A DNA stretch of 40,683 nucleotides from Bacteriovoracaceae bacterium UBA7317. Its GTDB lineage: Bacteria; Bdellovibrionota; Bacteriovoracia; Bacteriovoracales; Bacteriovoracaceae. The notes under the pieces are model-generated. The model was not told the origin of the DNA, ran no database searches, and was given only the letters and a program-made list of their open reading frames with translations. The stretch is from positions 1 through 40,683 of the forward strand of contig DKQD01000007.1 in assembly GCA_002474345.1 (NCBI GenBank), read 5' to 3'. The translations under genes and the position numbers were made by a program. Of this stretch, positions 6,831 to 14,943 are shown in pieces (positions within the stretch are counted from its first letter, which is position 1; every line of letters begins with the position of its first letter).

Positions 6831-8360
6831 ATGAATTCAGGTGTTTTTGCTATAGGAAAAAACTTCAAAGTTCTTTATCCAGTTTCTGAGAAATCAAAAA
6901 ATGTTTTTGGGTTCGATATTACTGGTTATAATATATATGATTTTCTTTTTTATAATATAAGAAAAGGAACTAAAGTCTACAGTGATCTTAGCTCTTGTCT
7001 ATCTATGGTTTTTGATCAGGATGAGATTCAGTTTTTTGCCCTTTCAGGAGGTCTTCCTAAAAAAATTCATTTGCCCTCTAAAGATAAAAAAAGTGTTATG
7101 ACACTAAAGCTTTCCTACTCACCGATTTTGAATAAAAATAACCTTGTTGATAAAGTTCTTTGTATCGTTGAGGATGTGAGCGATTCGGAGGGATATTATA
7201 TCAAGTCTTCAGATAGCGTTTTAAATTTTGATTTTTTAAAAGAAGTTGGAAATATAGATAATAAAAAAGAACTCGCAAGAGGTTTGCAAAATACCACAGA
7301 CCAGGCTTTTTCTATTCTTGAAGACTTTGTTTCACCTCTTTCAGATACATACAAGGCAAAATACTTTGAGGAAAAATTAATTAAATTTATTAATGAAGTA
7401 AAGAATGACTTGAAGGAACTTCATTTGTTAGTCGGTATATTTAAAAAAAGATGTTGGGAAATTATTGATATTGAGGAAAGAAATATAAAAATTGACCCTC
7501 AAATTGAAGCCACAAATATTATATGTGATATTTTGGATACTCTTTTCCAATATAAAACTACAGGATCTCTGTTCTTTAAAATTAAATTTAAAGCAAATTT
7601 TAAATCTGTTGATTTCATTATGGAAAAAATAAAGCATCTTGAAACTCAATTTAATAACTTATTTGAATATGTTTTTTGGGTGCGCAATGTAAAAAGTATT
7701 AACCAGGAAAAAATAGGGAAGGTTCTTCATCTTGCTAAGCTTTACCCGGACTTTGAGAGGTCCATATATCTAATCCAACAGAGATCGAGGCTTATATTTT
7801 TTCTTTTGAAAGGAATAGGTGAGGATAAAATAGCTCAATATTATGGTAGGCTTTCAAATTTAGTAAAATTAATGCCAGAAAGAGAAAAACTTGATGAATC
7901 AATTATCAAGCATAACTTAATAGAACCCTATAAAAATATTTTAGAAAAAAAAGCTGAAATTGAAAGTCGTGTTTTTAAATTTGGTGTTTCAATTGAACAT
8001 CATTTCATAATCAGTAATAAAGATTACTTTAATAACATAATAAAAGTATTAAAGCGCCTTTTAGATAGAAGTGGAAATAAGTTAGATGACGATTCACATA
8101 TTGTTCCTAATCTTGATCCAATTTTATTAGACTTTGTGAAAAGTATTGTTACAAGCCTTGCGTATTTTGAAATAAATAATGATGACTCTAATAAAGAATT
8201 TGAAAGTTTAATTGGCACCCTCGAAAGGCTTATCGAGGAAATTTTTTATAACGAGCTTAAACAAGAAGATGCATTACCAGTGGGCAAGGATAATATCAAA
8301 TTTATAAAGTTCTTACAAAAAATTGTTCCATACGCTTTTTCTGATAAAAAGGCATCCTAA
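6831..8360 (+). CDS. PAS-like sensor with unknown conserved C-terminal region (C-terminal part)
   Basis: Read alone this frame gives 509 residues, but the ATG is probably not the true start: the coding sense continues upstream in frame to about 6794. Residues 1-120 match the PAS-like domain of the paralogs (NSGVFAIGKNFKVLYPVS, LPKKIHLP, LKLSYSP, VEDVSDSE). After it comes the family's unknown region with the conserved blocks EDFVSPLSDTY, DPQIEATNIICD, NLFEYVFWVR, LYPDFERSIYLIQQRSR and KHNLIEPYK. I see no histidine-kinase ATPase, GGDEF, EAL or phosphatase motif. It ends at TAA 8358-8360, directly abutting the stop of the convergent exporter gene. It is the most diverged of the three family members in the window. 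If the frameshift is real, a soluble output half might still be made from the internal start. Confidence 0.75.
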   Translation: MNSGVFAIGKNFKVLYPVSEKSKNVFGFDITGYNIYDFLFYNIRKGTKVYSDLSSCLSMVFDQDEIQFFALSGGLPKKIHLPSKDKKSVMTLKLSYSPILNKNNLVDKVLCIVEDVSDSEGYYIKSSDSVLNFDFLKEVGNIDNKKELARGLQNTTDQAFSILEDFVSPLSDTYKAKYFEEKLIKFINEVKNDLKELHLLVGIFKKRCWEIIDIEERNIKIDPQIEATNIICDILDTLFQYKTTGSLFFKIKFKANFKSVDFIMEKIKHLETQFNNLFEYVFWVRNVKSINQEKIGKVLHLAKLYPDFERSIYLIQQRSRLIFFLLKGIGEDKIAQYYGRLSNLVKLMPEREKLDESIIKHNLIEPYKNILEKKAEIESRVFKFGVSIEHHFIISNKDYFNNIIKVLKRLLDRSGNKLDDDSHIVPNLDPILLDFVKSIVTSLAYFEINNDDSNKEFESLIGTLERLIEEIFYNELKQEDALPVGKDNIKFIKFLQKIVPYAFSDKKAS

Positions 8361-8978
8361 TTATAAAAAAGAAAGAGCGGCCATCTTTACAGCAAAAATA
8401 ATAAGTAAAAAACCTGAGGCTTTTGAAATTTTCTCTAAAAAGTCGGGCCTTAATCTAAGTAAATTTAATTGGCTTGAAAGATAAGATAGGCCAAAAAACC
8501 ATAGGCAGGAAAGTAAAGATGCCCCCAGCCAAAATGATATTTTTGAGTTTATATGTTCTATTCTTGCCCCTGTGCCTCCTATTAAAAAAACCGTATCTAC
8601 ATACACAAGAGGATTTAGGAGGCTAAAGGCCAGGGTTTTTAATACCGTATTCAATTTGGGTGATTTTAGCGGAGTTCTATTAACTTTAGTTTGACCTATA
8701 TTTTGTTTGGAAAAAATTTTATTCAAACCTGTTACTGTTAGAAAAATAGTTCCCAATGCTCCAAAAATGAATTTGACTTCTGGGTATTGATCGAACAAAA
8801 AACTAAACCCCAAGAGGCCAATTAGTATTAAAAGAAAGTCACAAAGTGTACAAACAAACGCAACGATAAATTGGTTGTCTTTTTTTAAGCCAGATTCAAG
8901 AACGAAAAGGTTTTGGGCCCCGAAGGCCAAAATAAGACTTCCTTGTAAAATGAATCCTTCCCAAAAAGATAATAACAT
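8361..8978 (-). CDS. LysE/ArgO-family amino-acid exporter
   Basis: This 205-residue protein has about six membrane helices. It begins WEGFILQGSLILAFGAQNLFVLESGL, the region of LysE/ArgO proteins in which GAQN is the family signature. LAFSLLNPLVYVDTVFLIG near residues 116-134 matches the second conserved block (usually xxxNPHxxLDTVxLIG). The length is normal for the family. These proteins export basic or other amino acids at the inner membrane. That would suit a cell living on protein digests, but the substrate is not readable here. The gene is last in the minus-strand run 11623-8361, 72 bp after the DoxX-receiver gene, and ends tail-to-tail with the sensor gene with no spacer. Confidence 0.85.
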   Translation of the reverse strand: MLLSFWEGFILQGSLILAFGAQNLFVLESGLKKDNQFIVAFVCTLCDFLLILIGLLGFSFLFDQYPEVKFIFGALGTIFLTVTGLNKIFSKQNIGQTKVNRTPLKSPKLNTVLKTLAFSLLNPLVYVDTVFLIGGTGARIEHINSKISFWLGASLLSCLWFFGLSYLSSQLNLLRLRPDFLEKISKASGFLLIIFAVKMAALSFL

Positions 8979-9050
8979 TAAAGTATTATAGTATAAAAAA
9001 AAGGACTTAACACTATATAGTTATAGGAGCATTTTTAAAAATTTGGTGTT

Positions 9051-10145
9051 TTATACCCAATAATAAACCAGTATGTCCTCAATGCATTCTTTTGTTTTGT
9101 CTTTATCAAAAGGCTTTCCAATAGGATGGTTATGAATATTGTCATCATAAAAGCTAGTTAATTTTTCATGGTCTCCGACTTTTTCTGCAGAAAATAAAAG
9201 GAAAGGGAGGTTCTTATATCCCTTATTAAACAAATATAAATCTCCACCATCTCGGTCTTCATTATTTTTTCCCATATTATAATCTGAAATAATTAAAACA
9301 ATATTTGGATCTTTTACTAATCTTTCTTGAGCTTCTGAAATTGTTGTTGCTTTTACCACTTCAATTTCAAAGTTTTCATTTACATAATCCTCCATAACAT
9401 CCACAGCATTACTCTCATCATCGACAACTAGAAATTTGATTTTATGTTGAATGAGGTAGCAATATTTTATGAAAAATGCTGCTGAGCTTATGAACCCTAA
9501 TACAAATAAAATCATTCCTACATCATGAATACTATTTGGATTAAAGTCTTTAATAAAAAAACCTGAATAAATTGCGCTGAAAAAAGTGATAAAAACAAGG
9601 GTCAAGAAAAAATATCTTTCGGAAGCAGGTCTAATCGTCTTATGCTCAGGCTGTGCAACTAAAAAAGCATAATGAATTTTATGGGAAAGTAATTTATCTA
9701 AACCTAAAATGGCTCCAGTATTGGATAATAAAAGAACTATTTGAATAACCACATAAAAAGCTGAAGGATTTGGTGCCCCAGCAAGTATGAAATTTAGATT
9801 CATTATGATTCCCATCATAAGGGCAATATTTGAGAACGCACCAAGCAAAATGCCTACGCCACATAAAATCTGACCTACAATAATAATCCAAGCCAAAATG
9901 AAAGCATTTGGTAAGAATAAATTATTAATTAAAAATTCATAATGAGGAAATATGATATCACCTTTGTCTATGTGGTCCGTTAGAAACTTTTGTAAAGCTT
10001 CACCGTTATACCATGCTGGCTTAGTCAATTTGGCCATACCGGCTCTTAACCAACCAAGGCCTAAAAATAATCTTAAAGGAAGAAGAAAACTACCTTTTGT
10101 TTTTAGTTCGTTTAAAAGGTTTTTCCATGTCAAGTATTTCAACAT
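9051..10145 (-). CDS. DoxX-type membrane protein fused to a response-regulator receiver domain
   Basis: A 364-residue fusion. Residues 1-150 are a DoxX/DoxD-type four-helix membrane domain with LRLFLGLGWLRAGMAKLTKP and later LMMGIIMNLNFILAG, both typical. Two further helices (about 178-198 and 208-230) lead to a cytoplasmic receiver domain at 236-364. That domain has all key residues: the acidic pair Asp242/Asp243, phospho-acceptor Asp288 in IISDYNMG, Ser319 in LLFSAE and Lys344 in GKPF. DoxX proteins are linked to quinone or thiosulfate redox in some organisms and are of unknown role in many; I know of none with a receiver. A phosphorylation-controlled membrane redox or channel-like protein is inferred. 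Upstream on the same strand, 88 bp away, is the dioxygenase gene. Both halves are in one uninterrupted frame, so this is not an assembly artefact of two genes. Confidence 0.85.
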   Translation of the reverse strand: MLKYLTWKNLLNELKTKGSFLLPLRLFLGLGWLRAGMAKLTKPAWYNGEALQKFLTDHIDKGDIIFPHYEFLINNLFLPNAFILAWIIIVGQILCGVGILLGAFSNIALMMGIIMNLNFILAGAPNPSAFYVVIQIVLLLSNTGAILGLDKLLSHKIHYAFLVAQPEHKTIRPASERYFFLTLVFITFFSAIYSGFFIKDFNPNSIHDVGMILFVLGFISSAAFFIKYCYLIQHKIKFLVVDDESNAVDVMEDYVNENFEIEVVKATTISEAQERLVKDPNIVLIISDYNMGKNNEDRDGGDLYLFNKGYKNLPFLLFSAEKVGDHEKLTSFYDDNIHNHPIGKPFDKDKTKECIEDILVYYWV

Positions 10146-10233
10146 CTTTTATTACCTTATTAAGTTAATTTAACTAAATTTGTATTGAATTATCGGCTTC
10201 TTTGAAAGGCTTGTTACGAGAAAAAAATTTAAA

Positions 10234-10893
10234 TTAAAGCGAATGTTTTTTTAAAAAAATATTAAAGTTCCCTTTTAATACTCCCTTATTGTCCTTTTTG
10301 AAATCAACAATAACCTTTTTCCTTTCTTCTAAAGTTAAACTGTTTAAGATACCATCTTCACGGTTAAATTTTTCACCTGAAAAGTAGAGTTGCGTGACTA
10401 GGCTTTGATAACCTCTCAAACTTACTTTGTAATGAATATGAGGAGGCCTCATCCAATTTGGACTTGCCTTATAAGCACCGGGGACTATAGTTTTGAAAGA
10501 GTACTTTCCTTTAGAATCTGTTTTCATCATCGCATAATATTGAAAATGTGGGTCTAAAGCTTCTTCTGAAGTATCAGAGGGGTGATTGTATCTACCAGAA
10601 TAACAGGCCTGCCAAACTTCAACGATAGCATTTACAATTGGTTTGCAAAATTCGTCTTGAACATTTCCTGAAATATGGACCAATCGACCTTTTGCTTTTT
10701 GTTTGTGACCTCTTAATTGAGTTAAATCGGCATCTTTTTCTAATTTGAATTTTTCTGGATAAAAAGGGCCAAGTGATTGTTTAGGGGTTAATTTATTTTT
10801 ACATGTATTTGCGGCTTCCAATAAGTGGGAAGAAGTAAAACCTGTAAGAGTTAACAAACTAAAATTTTTTAAAAAAAAACGACGGTTATTCAT
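10234..10893 (-). CDS. exported intradiol ring-cleavage dioxygenase-like protein
   Basis: The 219-residue protein starts NNRRFFLKNFSLLTLTG, a twin-arginine-like leader, and then carries an intradiol dioxygenase fold. SLGPFYPE (40-47) matches the family's entry motif (usually xEGPFY). The non-haem Fe(III) ligands can be placed at Tyr102 (GRYNHP), Tyr141 (PGAYKA), His152 and His154 (PHIHYKV). GNVQDEFCKPIVNAIVEVWQ is the conserved beta core. Cytoplasmic relatives cleave catechol or protocatechuate. Exported single-subunit versions exist in several phyla, with largely unknown substrates. It lies 34 bp after the AIG1-like gene and may be co-transcribed with it and with the DoxX-receiver gene. No other aromatic-degradation gene is nearby, so detoxification or modification of an external phenolic or quinone is more likely than a full catabolic route (inference). 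Confidence 0.85.
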   Translation of the reverse strand: MNNRRFFLKNFSLLTLTGFTSSHLLEAANTCKNKLTPKQSLGPFYPEKFKLEKDADLTQLRGHKQKAKGRLVHISGNVQDEFCKPIVNAIVEVWQACYSGRYNHPSDTSEEALDPHFQYYAMMKTDSKGKYSFKTIVPGAYKASPNWMRPPHIHYKVSLRGYQSLVTQLYFSGEKFNREDGILNSLTLEERKKVIVDFKKDNKGVLKGNFNIFLKKHSL

Positions 10894-10927
10894 ATAAATT
10901 CCTTCTGCGATTTAAAAATTACAGGAA

Positions 10928-11623
10928 TTAAGTTGTATTTTTAAAATGAAGAATTGTTTTTCTAATAAAAAAATAAAACATTAAAACAAAAACGGTGGAA
11001 AAAACATAAAGGCCTATTCGCTCAGAAGTTGGTATTTCATTTAGAAAAGGATAGGGGAAGCCGCAAACAGTTTTGGCCTTGTTGCATGGATGTCCACTCA
11101 AAGGGAATATGACAAACTCTATCCAACTTATATATGCTGCATTCATAACGTTAATCATAATGAGGTCTTTTTTTAATTCTTTAAAACATCCAGTCAACTT
11201 AAAGGCTTCAAAGTAGCATAAAATGCCAGACAAAAGATGGACGTGGTACTCGATATACCAAGGAAGGTACCGACCCGGGACCCGAACTAAATGAGGGTCA
11301 ATTGCTACTAGACTCCAATAAAGAATTATGACAACTGTTGAGTGAATGACGGCGTGTGTGCAAAACCAAGTAGGAAACTTTACTAACTTAAATTCAGAAA
11401 GTAATGCACCTCCTGTCATGATCAGGTTTATACTTAGGCCCCAAAAGGTAAGAAAGCGCCAACGACCACCCCATGATTCAGGATGTGGGTCAAGTCCAAG
11501 ACTGTGGGGACCATCGCTGAAAAACCAACACCATATTAGTAAATTGAGGGCGAAAGAAAAAATTCGAAATGTTGTTGTTATAGAAAAACTCCTTAGGGAT
11601 TTTAACTTTTTATAGGTTAACAC
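10928..11623 (-). CDS. FAR-17a/AIG1-like (ADTRP family) membrane hydrolase
   Basis: The 231-residue membrane protein has about six helices and matches human AIG1 at three blocks. GGRWRFLTFWGL (52-63) corresponds to GGSWKFLTFIDL, WYIEYHVH (122-129) to WLNHGMHT, and YPFLNEIPTSERI to YPFLEHIGPGARI. In AIG1 and ADTRP the catalytic pair is a Thr and a His; the equivalents here are Thr59 and His129. Those enzymes hydrolyse fatty-acid esters of hydroxy fatty acids in the membrane. The alignment is from memory of the human sequence and is strong in motif order and spacing. The protein has an extra CNKAKTVCG insertion with two Cys before YPFL. It is the first gene of the minus-strand run to 8361. A lipid ester substrate is inferred. 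Confidence 0.72.
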   Translation of the reverse strand: MLTYKKLKSLRSFSITTTFRIFSFALNLLIWCWFFSDGPHSLGLDPHPESWGGRWRFLTFWGLSINLIMTGGALLSEFKLVKFPTWFCTHAVIHSTVVIILYWSLVAIDPHLVRVPGRYLPWYIEYHVHLLSGILCYFEAFKLTGCFKELKKDLIMINVMNAAYISWIEFVIFPLSGHPCNKAKTVCGFPYPFLNEIPTSERIGLYVFSTVFVLMFYFFIRKTILHFKNTT

Positions 11624-12043
11624 TTTTTAGGTTTTGTTTCCAATTTGAATACTTTTGATAAAAAAAGGTAGCTCTTTATCCTCTCTCATTATATGAATTT
11701 TTTCTCCACCAAAATAAGCAAATTTAAATGATGCTTAACCAAATAATTGGTAAGCCACTTACCTCCACTTTTTCCTAATTTTTTATTAAGTTACTTGATT
11801 TCTTTTTTGACTGCTAAGCCTAAGGTTAATCTTTTAAATAACCTTTATTGAAAATTTTATTTGCACCAACCTTGCACTAAAAATAGGCCTATTACACCAA
11901 TAATTCACCACTTTTTATGGTGCAAAATCTCATATAATCAAAATAACAATGGGGTTTTTATTGTTTAAAAATATGATCCTCGGTAAGTAAATAAATTTTA
12001 ATTATAAAAGACACTAGAGCAATTAGGATTTTTTGGAGGGACC
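11624..12043. other. intergenic region with several inverted repeats
   Basis: This 420-bp divergent intergenic region probably holds promoters for both sides. Visible structures: the palindrome CCAAATAATTGG at 11739-11750; the stem GGTAAG (11749-11754) with CTTACC (11758-11763); TTGCACCA at 11861-11868 facing TGGTGCAA at 11918-11925; and a hairpin CACCA (11906-11910) with TGGTG (11918-11922). I see no ORF. These look like regulator sites, but none matches a motif I can name. Confidence 0.5.
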
Positions 12044-12247
12044 TTGAAAGCTTTATTTTTTAACTTACTTTTTTTTATTATCTTTTTAGGCCTTAAGTGG
12101 TTTATTGGAGATGCTGAGGCATTTAATTCTATGTTTATTGGAAGCTCCTCTCATAGCCATATAGTTTATGAGTACAGGTTTGATCCTAATAGACCAAGCC
12201 TAGATGGAAAGTTTGTCTTAATTAGGAAAGAATTAAGACAAAAATGA
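12044..12247 (+). CDS. small hypothetical exported or membrane peptide
   Basis: A 67-residue frame with a TTG start preceded by GGAGGG. It has a hydrophobic N-terminal segment (about 4-20), then DAEAFNS, which could be a signal-peptidase site, and a polar tail with SSHSHIVYEYRFDPN. I do not recognise it. The clear ribosome site and signal-like start favour a real gene. It lies 120 bp before the kinase gene in the same direction. Confidence 0.45.
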   Translation: MKALFFNLLFFIIFLGLKWFIGDAEAFNSMFIGSSSHSHIVYEYRFDPNRPSLDGKFVLIRKELRQK

Positions 12248-12367
12248 CCTGATTTATAAAAATTAATTACCAAAAAAAATAAAACACCTTAATTCTTGCA
12301 ATTATTATTCTGACTAAAACACTAACCTACCTTAAATACTTTTTTTATTAATACCGAATGATAAGGT

Positions 12368-14539
12368 ATGCATGATACTAAAACGATTGATCGACCGTCT
12401 CTTTTTGACCCAATGAGAAAAAATTTTCAAAGGAATTTTCTTTTAATCAGTTTTGTTTTAATCATATTTCAATGCCTCTTTTTATTTTTAACGATTAGAG
12501 AAAATTTAAAGAAACCAACAAGACAAGATTTGGCAAAAGTTGGGCTCACAAAATTTGGAATGGCAAAAAGTTCAGAAGATAGAAAGTCTATTTTTAATAG
12601 GTATCAAAAAGATAGAATTTTTCTTTGGCCAATGGATGGTATTTCACTAAATACGAGTGGAAAAGTTACTGAAAAAATTGATGATGTTTTAATGAGGGAC
12701 TTTGGTGATGAGTATAGAAACCTTAATCCTTATGAGAAAAAGTATATAAAAGAGAAAACGTTACCATTTATTGAAAGAAATATTAAGCTTCATGAAAGAA
12801 AAAGGGGATTTTTTGAAAATGATTTTAAGGGTTCTTTTGAGGAAGAACTTTTTATGGCCAATAATTTAGTTGGACTTACCCGGTATAAATGGAATAGTTA
12901 TAAAAAAAATATGCTCTTTATAAGGTTAAATAATCACCTTTACTTTGCTTCTATTTCTGATGCTATAGAAAAAACAAGTTTTTTGATTTCCATATTATTT
13001 CCTTTAGTTCTTCTTATTACCTCCAGCTTTTTACTGATTTATTTAAACTATTTTTTCAATATGAAAAAGCAGAATATAATTAATGACAAAATTAAGGCAC
13101 TTTTAGAGGATACTAAAAGGAAAAATAACCAATTAGATGCCCAAAGAAAGGACCTTAAAAACCTTCTTGAAAATTTAGGCCAGGGATTTATGATCTTTAA
13201 TGAAGAGGGTTTAATTCAGGATGGTGCCACTCTGGCATCTAAAAATATTTTTCAATGTGAGCCGGAAGGAAAAAGTATTGATGATGTTTTACGCCTTAAT
13301 GAAGAGGAGAAGGAAAATTTTAAAAACTGGCGTAAAAATGTTTGGAAAGGTGTTATTTCTTTTAAAGACCTTTTGGCACTTGCCCCAAGTCATTTTAACA
13401 AAATAGAAAAACAAATTGTGCAACTTGAATTCCGAGCTATATATGAAAATAAAAGAGTTAATAAAGTTATTTGTGTTGCTAGTGATAAAACGAAAGAAGC
13501 AGAGTTATTAAAGAAAATTGAAATCGACAGGGAGGATGTTCAATTTATTAAACTTTGCCTTTCTAGGCCTCTTGAATTTATCGACTTGATGAACGATACA
13601 ACAGAGCTTTTCACAGACTTTCCCTTTAAGGGAGAACTAGAAACGGAAAAGGAAGAAATTTTTAGAACTTTTCATACTTTGAAAGCGCGTTATGGCCAAT
13701 TCGGACAAAAGAACTTGACCTATACGATAAATAAAATGGAAACAATTATTTCAAAAAGCTTATGGTCACAATTTAGAGAAGAGTTTGAAAAAATTGATAA
13801 TATATTAAAAGATTTTTTTAAAAAGCATAGGAACGTTATTGAAGCGGCTAATAAGCTTATCATTGATGAGGTCCAAACTATCGATGCTATAGAATTAAAT
13901 CATAAAATGTATGAGGTGGAATCAATTGAGGAACTAAAGACCTTTGTCCTCGAAAATTATATCTTGAAAGATTTTAAATCCCTATTTTACCGCTATGAGA
14001 GGATTTTAGAGGATCTTGCTGAGGAACAAGGGAAAGAAGTAGACGTAAAGATTAGCGGAGATAAAATTCTTGTAGATCCCAAAGAATACTATTCACTTGT
14101 TAATATTTCGATTCATCTTTTTAGAAATATTATAGATCATGGAGTTGAATCCAAAGAAGAAAGGATTGAAAGGGCCAAACCTGAAAAGGCCACGATCCAC
14201 TTATCTTTTAAGAGAGAAAACGAGAGGGTAAGGATTATTTTAGAAGATGATGGAAGGGGGATTGATCCTGACCTTATTAAAGTGAAAGCGATAGAAAGGA
14301 AAATAAAAACAGAGGAACAAATAAATAAATTAGATGATAAAGAGTTAATTAATTTAATTTTTGTATCTGGTTTTTCAACTAAAACAAGTGTTACTGATAT
14401 TTCTGGTCGCGGAGTAGGCATGAACGCCGTAAAAAGTACTGTTATGGGTCTTAGAGGAACTATTATCGTAACAAGTATTGTTGGACAGAAGACAAGCTAT
14501 ATTATTGATCTGCCCTATTTAATTAACTTAAAGACCTAA
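12368..14539 (+). CDS. membrane histidine kinase with PAS-like, Hpt and CheA-like ATPase domains
   Basis: 723 residues in this order: TM1 (about 26-45), an extracytoplasmic region (46-200), TM2 (about 203-230), a coiled coil (235-272), a PAS-like domain (about 272-385), an Hpt-type domain with FRTFHTLKA (His436), and a CheA-type ATPase domain (about 540-723). The ATPase boxes are HLFRNIIDHGVES (N box), EDDGRGIDP (G1) and SGRGVGMNAV (G2). The usual Hpt core is HTLKG; here Ala follows Lys. CheA-like kinases phosphorylate the Hpt His and pass the phosphate to receivers. No CheW-like domain is visible at the C-terminus. Candidate partners are the stand-alone receiver encoded convergently at 14578-14943, or the receivers at 33858 and in the DoxX fusion. 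The ATG has only a weak AAGG close by; Met16 of the frame is an alternative start. Confidence 0.85.
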   Translation: MHDTKTIDRPSLFDPMRKNFQRNFLLISFVLIIFQCLFLFLTIRENLKKPTRQDLAKVGLTKFGMAKSSEDRKSIFNRYQKDRIFLWPMDGISLNTSGKVTEKIDDVLMRDFGDEYRNLNPYEKKYIKEKTLPFIERNIKLHERKRGFFENDFKGSFEEELFMANNLVGLTRYKWNSYKKNMLFIRLNNHLYFASISDAIEKTSFLISILFPLVLLITSSFLLIYLNYFFNMKKQNIINDKIKALLEDTKRKNNQLDAQRKDLKNLLENLGQGFMIFNEEGLIQDGATLASKNIFQCEPEGKSIDDVLRLNEEEKENFKNWRKNVWKGVISFKDLLALAPSHFNKIEKQIVQLEFRAIYENKRVNKVICVASDKTKEAELLKKIEIDREDVQFIKLCLSRPLEFIDLMNDTTELFTDFPFKGELETEKEEIFRTFHTLKARYGQFGQKNLTYTINKMETIISKSLWSQFREEFEKIDNILKDFFKKHRNVIEAANKLIIDEVQTIDAIELNHKMYEVESIEELKTFVLENYILKDFKSLFYRYERILEDLAEEQGKEVDVKISGDKILVDPKEYYSLVNISIHLFRNIIDHGVESKEERIERAKPEKATIHLSFKRENERVRIILEDDGRGIDPDLIKVKAIERKIKTEEQINKLDDKELINLIFVSGFSTKTSVTDISGRGVGMNAVKSTVMGLRGTIIVTSIVGQKTSYIIDLPYLINLKT

Positions 14540-14577
14540 ATGGAGCCACTGCTAAATTTATGAAAAGCATTTTAAAT

Positions 14578-14943
14578 TTACTTTCTCATCATGTCGTAGA
14601 TGTCTTGGAAAGTGAAAGGTTTGTGGATATATCCCCTTATATTCATTTCATCTAAAGACCTTTGGGCATTTTCGTCTATATTCCCTGATACTACATAAAT
14701 TTCGGCCTGTTCGTTTTCGGGTTTACTTATTGTCCTTCTAATGAGTTCTATCCCATCGACGAGAGGTAATTGTAAATCAAAGACCATACAGTCAAATCCT
14801 CCAAAATTGATTTCTTGAAGGGCCTTTCCACCATCATAGCAGCAAGCGACCTGAATATCGTCAAAAATATTGACTACGTGGCCTGCTAAAACCTCGCAGA
14901 GGTCTCTGTCATCGTCCACAATAAGAATTTTTTTTAGTTCCAT
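14578..14943 (-). CDS. stand-alone response-regulator receiver
   Basis: This 121-residue receiver has no output domain. The acidic pocket is Asp10-Asp11-Asp12 in LIVDDD, the phospho-acceptor is Asp56 in MVFDLQLP, the switch Ser is Ser86 in VVSGN and the conserved Lys is Lys108 in HKPF. It probably takes phosphate from a kinase such as the one encoded convergently 38 bp away, and acts by protein contact. Its ATG lies inside the end of the upstream exported-protein gene, a 10-nt overlap, so the two are translated together. That suggests, without proof, that the exported protein and the receiver belong to one response. Confidence 0.9.
   Translation of the reverse strand: MELKKILIVDDDRDLCEVLAGHVVNIFDDIQVACCYDGGKALQEINFGGFDCMVFDLQLPLVDGIELIRRTISKPENEQAEIYVVSGNIDENAQRSLDEMNIRGYIHKPFTFQDIYDMMRK

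Noticed and set aside
14137..14421. Minus-strand frame of 94 codons inside the kinase gene
   Set aside because: It lies opposite the well-supported ATPase domain with its N, G1 and G2 boxes; it is an antisense shadow.
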